In this document: positions 25,819 to 32,664 of the stretch, one piece after another
Layout: each line of letters begins with the position of its first letter
How positions within the stretch are numbered: the stretch's first letter is position 1
Origin: Chromobacterium haemolyticum
GTDB taxonomy: Bacteria > Pseudomonadota > Gammaproteobacteria > Burkholderiales > Chromobacteriaceae
Direction: 5' to 3'
Length of the DNA stretch: 37,712 bases
Assembly (NCBI RefSeq): GCF_002081825.1
Contig: NZ_MUKU01000045.1
Coordinates: 1 to 37,712, forward strand
Notes under the pieces: model-generated
The model's input: the letters and a program-made list of their open reading frames with translations, nothing else
Told to the model about the DNA's origin: nothing
The model's database searches: none
Program-made: the position numbers and the translations under genes

Positions 25819-26437
25819 CGGATGGCGGCGTTGGCCGCAGACATTCAACCGCTGGCGCTACAATCTGTACGCTCCGGTCTACGACAGGGTGGCGCAGGCT
25901 TTCGCCGCGCGCCGTCGCCGTTCCATCGCCTTGCTCAATCCGCAGCCAGAGGAACGCATCCTGTTGGTGGCCGCCGGCACCGGTTTGGATCTGGATTTTA
26001 TGGTGCGCTGCCGCCATGTGGCCGCCATCGACATCTCGGACGGCATGCTGGCGCGGCTGAGTGCTCACGCGGTGGCCCTGGGCATGGCGGTGGATGCCAG
26101 GGTGATGGACGCGCAGGCGATGGATTTCCCCGACGCCAGCTTTGACGCGGTGGTGCTGCATCTGGCGTTGGCGGTGGTGCCGGACCCGCAAGCCTGCATC
26201 CGCGAAGTGGAGCGCGTGCTCAAACCCGGCGGACGGGCGGCGGTGTTCGATAAATTCCTGCCCGACGGCCGGCGGCCGTCTTTGTTGCGCAGCGCCGGCA
26301 ACCTGCTGTCGCGCGTGATCGCCACCGACATCAACCGCCGGCTGGAGGATATCCTGGCGGCCTGTCGTTTAAGCAAGGTTCATGACGAAGATGCCGGACT
26401 AGGTGGTTTCTTTCGCATCGCGATCTTGCGAAAATGA
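25808..26437 (+). CDS. Class I SAM-dependent methyltransferase
   Basis: A 209-residue UbiE/PmtA-like methyltransferase. It starts at GTG 25808, overlapping the end of the GGDEF-EAL gene by 11 bases, because no in-frame ATG precedes the conserved region. The N-terminus (FNRWRYNLYAPVYDRV) resembles membrane-lipid or quinone methyltransferases. SAM-binding motif I is degenerate (LLVAAGTGLDLDF instead of the usual E/DxGxGxG). Later motifs are AIDISDGML, DFPDASFDAVVLHLAL and RVLKPGGRAAVFDKFLP. A phosphatidylethanolamine methyltransferase role is possible but unproven. bioH starts 24 bp downstream. Confidence 0.82.
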   Translation: MSASGWRRWPQTFNRWRYNLYAPVYDRVAQAFAARRRRSIALLNPQPEERILLVAAGTGLDLDFMVRCRHVAAIDISDGMLARLSAHAVALGMAVDARVMDAQAMDFPDASFDAVVLHLALAVVPDPQACIREVERVLKPGGRAAVFDKFLPDGRRPSLLRSAGNLLSRVIATDINRRLEDILAACRLSKVHDEDAGLGGFFRIAILRK

Positions 26438-26461
26438 AGGTTTCACCCCATCTGGTCGTCC

Positions 26462-27226
26462 ATGAGTCTGTTTGTTGAAACGCTGGGTCAAGGCCCGGAC
26501 GTAGTCCTGCTGCACGGTTGGGGCTTGCATGGCGGCGTGTTCAGCCGCGTGGCGGCGCAATTGGCCGTTGGCCATTGCGTGCATCTGGTCGACCTGCCCG
26601 GTCACGGCGCGTCCGCCCCATTGGCCTCCTTCGACGCCGACGCGGTGGCCGATCTGTTGGATCAGGCTTTTCCGTTGCCGCTGCAATTGGTGGGCTGGTC
26701 GCTGGGCGGCTTGATCGCCCAGCATTGGGCGGCCCGCCATCCCGACAAAATCAAGAGCCTGGCCTTGGTGGCGACCAGCCCGCGCTTCGTGCGCGACGAC
26801 AGCTGGCCGCACGCGCAGGAGCGCAAGTCCATTGAAGCCGTGGCCGCCAGTCTGGACGGCGCCTTCGAGCAGACGTTGGAACGTTTCCTGGCTTTGCAGA
26901 TGATGGGCGCGCCGTCCGCGCGCGACACGCTGAAGGCCTTGCGCGCGGACTTGTTCGCCCATGGCCGGCCGCAAGGCCTGCTGCCGGCGCTGGAGCTGTT
27001 GCTTATGGCCGACGCGCGCGCGCTGGCCGGCCGCATTCAATGCCCGGTGGGCCTGTTCTACGGCGCCCGCGACGCCATCACGCCGATAGGCGCCGGCCGT
27101 TGGCTGGCCGACGCGCTGGGCGATGCCCGGCTTTATGAATTTCCGCAAGCGTCGCACGCGCCGTTTCTGTCGCACGAAGCCGAATTCGTCGCCGCGCTTG
27201 CCCAGCATTTGGAAACCCATGCATGA
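26462..27226 (+). CDS. bioH: Pimeloyl-ACP methyl ester carboxylesterase
   Basis: BioH removes the methyl group from pimeloyl-ACP methyl ester, ending the BioC-BioH route to the biotin side chain. The 254-residue alpha/beta hydrolase has LLHGWGLHGGVF near residue 17 (oxyanion hole), nucleophile Ser80 in GWSLGG, acid Asp in YGARDAITP near residue 200 and base His in SHAPFLSH near residue 230. The ATGA overlap with bioC and the shared pathway make the call firm. The upstream methyltransferase may be in the same transcript. Confidence 0.95.
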   Translation: MSLFVETLGQGPDVVLLHGWGLHGGVFSRVAAQLAVGHCVHLVDLPGHGASAPLASFDADAVADLLDQAFPLPLQLVGWSLGGLIAQHWAARHPDKIKSLALVATSPRFVRDDSWPHAQERKSIEAVAASLDGAFEQTLERFLALQMMGAPSARDTLKALRADLFAHGRPQGLLPALELLLMADARALAGRIQCPVGLFYGARDAITPIGAGRWLADALGDARLYEFPQASHAPFLSHEAEFVAALAQHLETHA

Positions 27227-28125
27227 CTGAAGCGTTTTACACCGACAAGGCGCGCGTGCGCGCCTCGTTCGAGAAGGCCGCCGCCAGCTACGACTCCGCC
27301 GCGGTCTTGCAGCGCGAAGTCTCCGACCGGATGTCCGAGCGGCTGGACTACATCAAGTTTCAGCCGCAAGTGGTGCTGGACGCCGGCGCCGGCACGGGTT
27401 ACGGCTCGGCCCAGCTGCGCGCCCGTTACCCGGAGGCGCGCGTGGTGGAACTGGACCTGGCTCAGGCGATGCTGCAAGCCTCCCGCGCCAAGCAGCAAAG
27501 CGGCGACGGGCTGTTGAAGAAACTGTTCCGTCCCAGCCTGCCGTGGCAGGTGGTGGCCGACGTCGAGCGCCTGCCGCTGGCCGACGCCAGCGTGGACATG
27601 ATCTGGTCCAGCCTCACCATCCAGTGGGTCAACGTGCCGGATAGCGTGTTCGCCGAATTCCGCCGCGTGTTGAAGCCCGAAGGCATGCTGATGTTTTCCA
27701 CCCTGGGCCCGGATACCCTGCATGAACTGCGGGGCGCCTTCGCCGGAGTGGACCGCGCCACCCACGTCAACCAATTCATCGACATGCACGATCTGGGCGA
27801 CGCGCTGATGCGCGCCGGTTTCGCCGAGCCGGTGATGGACATGGAAAAAATCGTGTTGACCTATGGCCGCGCCCGCGAGGTGATGGCGGACCTGAAAGCC
27901 ATCGGCGCGCACAACGCCACCAGCGGCCGCGGACGCGGCCTGATGGGCAAGCACGCCTGGCAGCGGGTGGAGGCGGCGTATGAGGATTTGCGCCGCGACG
28001 GCAAGCTGCCGGCCACCTACGAGGTGGTGTACGGCCATGCCTGGAAGGGCGGCGATAAGAAACTGGCCAAGTTCAGCGACGACGGCCGCCAGGTGATCGA
28101 GTTCGTCAAGAAACGGCCGGAATAG
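27223..28125 (+). CDS. bioC: Malonyl-ACP O-methyltransferase
   Basis: BioC methylates malonyl-ACP/CoA so that it can enter fatty acid synthesis as a primer for pimelate. The 300-residue protein begins with the family block VRASFEKAAASYDSAAVLQR. It then has motif I LDAGAGTGYGS (about residues 49-59), DVERLPLADASVDMIWSSL near residue 125, QWV, and FSTLGPDTLHELR. It starts inside the bioH stop codon (ATGA). At 300 residues it is longer than the E. coli enzyme (about 250), with an inserted segment around KQQSGDGLLKKLF, as in other betaproteobacterial BioC proteins (inference). Confidence 0.95.
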   Translation: MTEAFYTDKARVRASFEKAAASYDSAAVLQREVSDRMSERLDYIKFQPQVVLDAGAGTGYGSAQLRARYPEARVVELDLAQAMLQASRAKQQSGDGLLKKLFRPSLPWQVVADVERLPLADASVDMIWSSLTIQWVNVPDSVFAEFRRVLKPEGMLMFSTLGPDTLHELRGAFAGVDRATHVNQFIDMHDLGDALMRAGFAEPVMDMEKIVLTYGRAREVMADLKAIGAHNATSGRGRGLMGKHAWQRVEAAYEDLRRDGKLPATYEVVYGHAWKGGDKKLAKFSDDGRQVIEFVKKRPE

Positions 28126-28128
28126 GCG

Positions 28129-28674
28129 ATGCCGACCATCCGCTCGGCGACGCAAGCAGACGCCGCTTGCCTGGCCGCTTTATCGATTCAAGTGTGGCTG
28201 AGCACCTACGTGACCGACGGCGTCCGCAGGGACATGGCCGACTATGTGCTGAACGAATTCACGCCGGCCAATTTCGAGACGCTGATCGCCAGTTCCTCGC
28301 ATCATCTGTTGGTGATGGAGCAAGATGGATTTTTGCTTGGCTATGCGCTGATGAAGCTGGACAGCCCATGCCGAGGCTGCGATTTCCCCACCGTGGAAAT
28401 GCACCGGCTTTATCTGGTGGAGAGCCGAACCGGGGAAGGCCTGGGCCGACGTTTGCTGGCAGCGGCGCGGGGATGGGCGTTGGCTCTTCCCGGACAACCG
28501 AGTTTGTGGCTGACGGTGTGGCACCGCAACGAGCGCGCGATCGCGTTCTACCGCCGGCTAGGCATGACCGTTCACGGCGAATGCCATTTCGAATTGGAGG
28601 GCGCGCGGCATCTGAATTACGTGATGCTGGATTGCGCGTCCGTTGGGGCGGTTCCGACCACCGCCGATGCCTGA
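28129..28674 (+). CDS. GNAT-family N-acetyltransferase
   Basis: A 181-residue single-domain acetyltransferase using acetyl-CoA. The core is at about residues 85-165: LYLVESRTGEGLGRRLL, with the RxxGxG-type coenzyme A loop (RTGEGLG), then LWLTVWHRNERAIAFYRRLG, the usual motif B. The substrate is not predictable. It starts three bases after the bioC stop and is followed 15 bp later by the patatin gene, so it is probably transcribed with the biotin genes, though a functional link is not implied. Confidence 0.88.
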   Translation: MPTIRSATQADAACLAALSIQVWLSTYVTDGVRRDMADYVLNEFTPANFETLIASSSHHLLVMEQDGFLLGYALMKLDSPCRGCDFPTVEMHRLYLVESRTGEGLGRRLLAAARGWALALPGQPSLWLTVWHRNERAIAFYRRLGMTVHGECHFELEGARHLNYVMLDCASVGAVPTTADA

Positions 28675-28689
28675 AAGCCCGATGAAATC

Positions 28690-29589
28690 ATGATGAGTAA
28701 ACACACACTCCGCCCCTGGCTGTTGGCGGGCATGGCCGCGCTGCTGTCGGCTTGTTCCACCTTGTCTTCCCCTCCCGCGGCGGTGCCGCCCAAGCCGGTG
28801 CTGAAGCCCAAGATCGGCTTGGCGCTGGGCGGCGGCGCGGCCAAGGGCTTCGCCCACGTTGGCGTGATCAAGGTGTTGGAAGCCGCCGGCCTCACGCCGG
28901 ATCTGGTGACCGGCACCAGCGCCGGCAGCGTGGTCGGCAGCCTGTACGCGTCCGGTCTCAGCGGCATGCAGTTGCAGAGCCGGGCGATTCAATTGGACGA
29001 ATCCAACCTCACCGACTGGACCTTGTCCAGCAAGGGCGTGATCAAGGGCGAGAAACTACAGAACTGGATCAACGCTCAGGTGGCCAACAAGACCATGGAA
29101 CAACTGCCGCGCCCGTTCGGCGCGGTGGCCACCGAGCTGGACAGCGGCCGCAAAGTGGTGTTCCGCCTGGGCAACACCGGCCAGGCCGTGCGCGCGTCGG
29201 CCAGCATTCCCAATGTGTTCCTGCCGGTGAAGATAGGCAACAAGAGTTATGTCGACGGCGGCCTGGTCAGCCCGGTGCCAGTCAGCGCCGCGCGCGAGAT
29301 GGGCGCGGACTTTGTCATCGCCGTCGATATCTCGGCGCGGCCGCGCAAGGGCGCCGCCACCGGCTTTCTGTCCATGCTGGACCAGAGCCTGAACATCATG
29401 AACGGACCGGCGCTGGCGCAAGAGCTGAAGCAGGCCGAGGTGGTGATCCGCCCGCAAGTGCAGAATATCGGATCCGCTCAATTCGACGCGCGTCATCAGG
29501 CTATTCTGGAAGGTGAGCGCGCGGCGCAGGCGGCGCTGCCGCAGATCCGGCAATTGCTGCAGCAAAAAGCCATTGCCATGAATAAGTAA
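28690..29589 (+). CDS. Patatin-like phospholipase lipoprotein (RssA-like)
   Basis: A 299-residue lipoprotein with a short signal and lipobox LLSAC (Cys near residue 21), so probably anchored to a membrane facing the periplasm. The patatin domain has the oxyanion hole GGGAAKG near residue 49, the nucleophile motif GTSAG near residue 77 and the catalytic DGG near residue 191 (YVDGGLVSPVPV). The Ser-Asp dyad is complete, so lipid acyl hydrolase activity is likely; the substrate is unknown. The start may be either of two adjacent ATG codons at 28690 and 28693. Confidence 0.9.
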   Translation: MMSKHTLRPWLLAGMAALLSACSTLSSPPAAVPPKPVLKPKIGLALGGGAAKGFAHVGVIKVLEAAGLTPDLVTGTSAGSVVGSLYASGLSGMQLQSRAIQLDESNLTDWTLSSKGVIKGEKLQNWINAQVANKTMEQLPRPFGAVATELDSGRKVVFRLGNTGQAVRASASIPNVFLPVKIGNKSYVDGGLVSPVPVSAAREMGADFVIAVDISARPRKGAATGFLSMLDQSLNIMNGPALAQELKQAEVVIRPQVQNIGSAQFDARHQAILEGERAAQAALPQIRQLLQQKAIAMNK

Positions 29590-29679
29590 TGGCATAATGC
29601 TGCCGGGCTGGTCCTGCATCGCGGCATGGCTGGCCGCCTTCCATCAGCAACCGCAGGCACGGCCTGCCTGGAGACCTGA

Positions 29680-30333
29680 ATGATCAAGCTTTACGGCGCT
29701 GCGCTGTCCCCTTATTACAACAAGGTCAAAATCGCCTTGCTGGAAAAGGGCGTCAACTTCCAAGAAATCCTCACCGCCCCTTCGCAGCAGGAAGAACTGC
29801 TGGCGAAGAGCCCGATGGGCAAGATTCCTTTTATCGAAGTGGGCGGCCACGCCATGGCGGAGTCATCGGTGATCCTGGAATGGCTGGAGGACGCCTATCC
29901 CACCGCCTCCTTGCTGCCGCCGACGCCGAACGGCCGCGCTCACGCGCGCCAACTGAGCGCGATGCTGGATTTGTACGTGTTGTTGCCGGCGCTGCCGCTT
30001 TACCGCCATTGGCTGTTCGGCAGCCCGCTGGAAGCCGGCGGCATTGACGCCGCTCGCCAGCAGATCACTCGAGGCGTGGCGGCCTGCGCGCAGTTGCTGG
30101 ATTACGGGCCTTGGGCCTGTGGCGAAGATTTCAGCAGCGCCGACATCAGCGCCGCCTGCATCCTGCCGGCGCTGGAGCAGATGAGCAAAGCCTTGCTGGG
30201 CGAAGACGTGACCGCCGCCTTCCCCGACCGAGAGGCCTATTTGCAGCGCCTGTCCGCGCGCAGGAGCGTGAACCGGACCTGGAGCGAGAGAGAGGCGGCC
30301 TTGACCGCGTTTCGCGCGCGTCAGCAGCAGTAG
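29680..30333 (+). CDS. Glutathione S-transferase family protein
   Basis: A 217-residue cytosolic GST. The N-terminal thioredoxin-like domain (MIKLYGAALSPYYNKVKIAL) has Ser/Tyr in the place of the catalytic residue. The glutathione-binding cis-proline is in SPMGKIPFIEV near residue 48, with the following MAESSVILEWLED motif. The C-terminal helical domain has the GEDFSSADISAA block near residue 150. The substrate is unknown. A GGAG ribosome site precedes the ATG. The 90-bp upstream gap has no firm promoter. Confidence 0.9.
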   Translation: MIKLYGAALSPYYNKVKIALLEKGVNFQEILTAPSQQEELLAKSPMGKIPFIEVGGHAMAESSVILEWLEDAYPTASLLPPTPNGRAHARQLSAMLDLYVLLPALPLYRHWLFGSPLEAGGIDAARQQITRGVAACAQLLDYGPWACGEDFSSADISAACILPALEQMSKALLGEDVTAAFPDREAYLQRLSARRSVNRTWSEREAALTAFRARQQQ

Positions 30334-30454
30334 GGTAGACCGCAGGCCAGGCTGATCCGCTTGCCGGCATGCGGCGTTTGAGTAATTATAGAGCTCAAAC
30401 TCCAATCAAGTGTTTGCCCACAGCGCAAACGCCTTGCCCAAGCGGGAGACCGTG

Positions 30455-31312
30455 ATGAAGTTCGATATTCAGTTGCTGCTGCTGGCGATGGCGCCGGTGT
30501 TTCTGGCCTTTGTGGCCGGCGAGTTGTGGCATCTGCGCCGGCAGGGCCGGCTCAGCCTTTACGACTGGCGAGACTCGGTGTGCTGTGCCTGTTTGGGTTT
30601 GTTGCACCAGGGCGCGGACAAGCTGGCCTGGGTGCTGGTGCTGCCCTTGTACGCATGGATTTACCAGCAGCACCGTTTGTTTCAGTTTTCCGATTCCTGG
30701 CTCAGTTTCCTGCTGCTGTTCATTGGCCAGGATTTTCTCTACTACTGGTTTCACCGCGTCAGCCACCGGGTGCGCTGGCTGTGGGCGGCGCATAGCGTGC
30801 ATCACAGCTCCACCCGCATGAATTTCACCACCGCCTTCCGTCAAAGCCTGATGTATCCGCTGGCCGGCATGTGGGCGTTCTGGCTGCCCTTGGCCTGGCT
30901 GGGCTTTCCGCCGGAGCAGGTGGTGGGCGTGGTGTTGCTGAACCTGGCCTTCCAGTTCTTCGTGCATACCCAGGCCTGCCCCAAGCTGGGTTGGCTGGAG
31001 TTCGTGCTCAACACCCCGTCCATCCATCGCGGCCACCATGCCAAGAATCCGCGCTACATCGACCATAACTACGCCGGCGTGCTGGTGGTCTGGGACCGCC
31101 TGTTCGGCACCTATGTCGAAGAGAGCGCCGACGACCCATGCGACTACGGCACCGTCAAGCCGGTGAACAGCTTCAATCCGCTGTGGGTTAGCGTGGTGGA
31201 ATGGCGCGACATGCTGCGCGAAGCCTGGCGCGCGCCAAACTGGAAAGACCGTTGGACGGTCTTGTTCGGCCCGCCGGAAGAGGCGGAGGCGGCCGCGGCG
31301 CGCTGGCGCTGA
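30455..31312 (+). CDS. Sterol desaturase/fatty acid hydroxylase superfamily protein
   Basis: An integral-membrane non-heme diiron oxygenase, 285 residues from ATG 30455, which follows a GGGAG site; the frame is open 15 codons further upstream. The histidine boxes are present in order: HRVSH (about 107), HSVHH (about 120) and HRGHH (about 197), plus later His in IDHNYAG. Four or so hydrophobic helices surround them. It probably hydroxylates or desaturates a lipid; the substrate is unknown. A bidirectional terminator follows eight bases after the stop codon. Confidence 0.9.
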   Translation: MKFDIQLLLLAMAPVFLAFVAGELWHLRRQGRLSLYDWRDSVCCACLGLLHQGADKLAWVLVLPLYAWIYQQHRLFQFSDSWLSFLLLFIGQDFLYYWFHRVSHRVRWLWAAHSVHHSSTRMNFTTAFRQSLMYPLAGMWAFWLPLAWLGFPPEQVVGVVLLNLAFQFFVHTQACPKLGWLEFVLNTPSIHRGHHAKNPRYIDHNYAGVLVVWDRLFGTYVEESADDPCDYGTVKPVNSFNPLWVSVVEWRDMLREAWRAPNWKDRWTVLFGPPEEAEAAAARWR

Positions 31313-31319
31313 GGGCATG

Positions 31320-31347
31320 AAAAAAGCGGACCGGGAGGTCCGCTTTT
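31320..31347. terminator. Bidirectional terminator
   Basis: The arms AAAAGCGGACC (31322-31332) and GGTCCGCTTTT (31337-31347) with loop GGGA form an 11-bp stem. A run of six A on the left gives a U-tract for leftward transcripts and TTTT gives one rightward. It serves the hydroxylase gene and the convergent glycine-zipper gene. Confidence 0.85.
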
Positions 31348-31372
31348 GCGTGGCGATCAGGATGGTTTGTCG

Positions 31373-31427
31373 CTTGAAGAACGTTTCAATGCAGTATCGC
31401 CGACGCGCAACAGATCGTGAGCGGGTT
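31373..31427. mobile_element. MITE remnant (right half), at a stop codon
   Basis: About 55 bp match the right half of the full MITEs (GTATCGCCGACGCGCA core and AGATCGTGAGCGGGTTT end), with several mismatches. The left half and left repeat are missing. The flanking TTA at 31428-31430 is the stop codon of the glycine-zipper gene on the minus strand, the same position relative to a gene as two intact copies. Confidence 0.65.
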
Positions 31428-32150
31428 TTAAACCAGCACTTTGCCGTTCTTGGCCGGCAAGGTCTTGCCCTTGGGCTTGCGATCCATGCGGACGGTGCCG
31501 GTCTTGCCGTCCAGCGAGTATTTGACGTCGTAGCCGACGACCTTCTCGCTGCTTTCGTTCACTTCATTGCAAATGGTCTGGGTGCTGTTGACCTGATCGC
31601 GTTGTTGCATGCCTTCCTGCACCTTGTTGCCGGCCAAGCCGCCGGCCAGCGCGCCGATCACGGTGGCGGCTTTCTTGCCGTTGCCGCCGCCCACCTGATT
31701 GCCCAGCACGCCGCCGAGCACGCCGCCTATCACCGAGCCCGCGATGCGGTTTTGATCCTGCACCGGCGCTTGATGGGTCACTTGCTCCTGATGGCAGACC
31801 TGCTTGGGCGCATTGACGGTTTCCTTGATCGGCGTCACCGCCAGAATGCGGGCATGCGTGGCGTGAACCGGCGCCGCGGGCTTGGCCGGCGCGCTTGGTT
31901 CGGCGGGCTTCGCAACGGCTTGAGCCGTTTGAGCGGCGGCCGGCGCGGCCGCCGCGACGGTAACCGGAGCGGAGGCCACCGTGGGCGGCAGAACCGCGGC
32001 GGCGGATGCTGCGGCCGGCGCGCTGGCGGTTTGCTGAGGCGCGGCCGCGGTTTGCGGGTTGGATTTCACGGCCTGATAGCCGGCCACGCCCAGGCCGCCA
32101 AGGGCAATGCCGCCGCCCAGCACGCTGGCGATCAACAAGGATTGTTTCAT
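31428..32150 (-). CDS. Glycine-zipper 2TM-domain protein
   Basis: A 240-residue envelope protein related to the SlyB/17-kDa antigen group. The N-terminus has one hydrophobic segment (LLIASVLGGGIALGGLGVAG) that is either a membrane anchor or an uncleaved signal; no lipobox cysteine is seen. A long Ala/Pro-rich linker (about 30-100) follows. The glycine-zipper domain (about 138-180, IAGSVIGGVLGGVLGNQVGG and ALAGGLAGNKV) lies between two cysteines, CHQEQV and ICNEV. The C-terminal YDVKYSLDGKTGTVRMDRKP is typical of the family. A GGAGA site precedes the ATG. The stop codon abuts a MITE remnant. Confidence 0.88.
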   Translation of the reverse strand: MKQSLLIASVLGGGIALGGLGVAGYQAVKSNPQTAAAPQQTASAPAAASAAAVLPPTVASAPVTVAAAAPAAAQTAQAVAKPAEPSAPAKPAAPVHATHARILAVTPIKETVNAPKQVCHQEQVTHQAPVQDQNRIAGSVIGGVLGGVLGNQVGGGNGKKAATVIGALAGGLAGNKVQEGMQQRDQVNSTQTICNEVNESSEKVVGYDVKYSLDGKTGTVRMDRKPKGKTLPAKNGKVLV

Positions 32151-32326
32151 GGTTCGTCTCCAAAAAGCAGGCCGTCTATGCGGCCGTAATCATGATGAGT
32201 GAGATGAAATTCAGACACTTTATGGTGGCAGACAGTTGCAAATTAAATGTTTTCCATTTGTTACTAAAAGTGGCGAGTCGTTAGCGTTTACGGTGACGAG
32301 AGCGGGAATCGGCTATCTGTAGCGGT

Positions 32327-32340
32327 TTGATTTAAATCAA
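32327..32340 (+). promoter_or_regulatory. FNR/Anr-type binding site
   Basis: TTGATTTAAATCAA is a perfect match to the FNR/Anr consensus TTGAT-N4-ATCAA. Its centre (32333.5) lies 41.5 bp before a start point at about 32375, the class II activator position. Regulation by oxygen is inferred from the motif. Confidence 0.7.
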
Positions 32341-32360
32341 GATATCGGCGAGCAAACGCT

Positions 32361-32369
32361 TGCTTATAT
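32361..32369 (+). promoter_or_regulatory. Extended -10 element downstream of the FNR/Anr box
   Basis: TGCTTATAT reads as an extended -10 (TG, one base, then TTATAT). It lies at the distance from the FNR/Anr box expected for a class II promoter with no -35 hexamer. Transcription would run rightward toward the aroP-like gene at 32665. Confidence 0.5.
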
Positions 32370-32664
32370 GTCTTTGGTATTGTTGGGGCGGGGGAGTGGA
32401 CTCGTAGCAGAAATTTGCAGTAGTCTGCAGATAATTGAGCAATTAGAGCAAAGTTTTTGTTTAAATAATCGAATTTAATTTCATTGTATCCAATATATGA
32501 CGCTATTAAGGCATAAAAATCCAATGTCTTCATTTGACGCGAGGCGGGCTTGAGTGCTTAATGTCCAGCTTGTTGATGTTTGCAACAGGAACGACGCGGC
32601 TTGCCTGAATTGTCATGCTGTTGGTATTAATGTTGCTGGAAAATGATGATTTTAGGGGGCAGCC

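Larger units (their letters stand above)
32151..32664. other. AT-rich intergenic region with FNR/Anr promoter
   Basis: This 514-bp gap separates the divergent glycine-zipper and aroP-like genes and is much more AT-rich than its surroundings. It holds a perfect FNR/Anr box and a matching -10 element. An 81-codon minus-strand frame at 32288-32533 has no recognisable domain, overlaps these signals, and is not accepted as a gene. The final 290 bp would be the leader of the permease mRNA if the predicted start site is right. Confidence 0.6.

Noticed and set aside
29571-29605. Sigma-70 promoter before the GST gene (TTGCCA ... CATAAT)
   Set aside because: The spacer is only 14 bp and overlaps the end of the patatin gene.
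32288-32533. 81-codon minus-strand frame in the AT-rich gap
   Set aside because: There is no domain and no clear ribosome site. It overlaps the FNR/Anr promoter, and AT-rich DNA gives such frames by chance.
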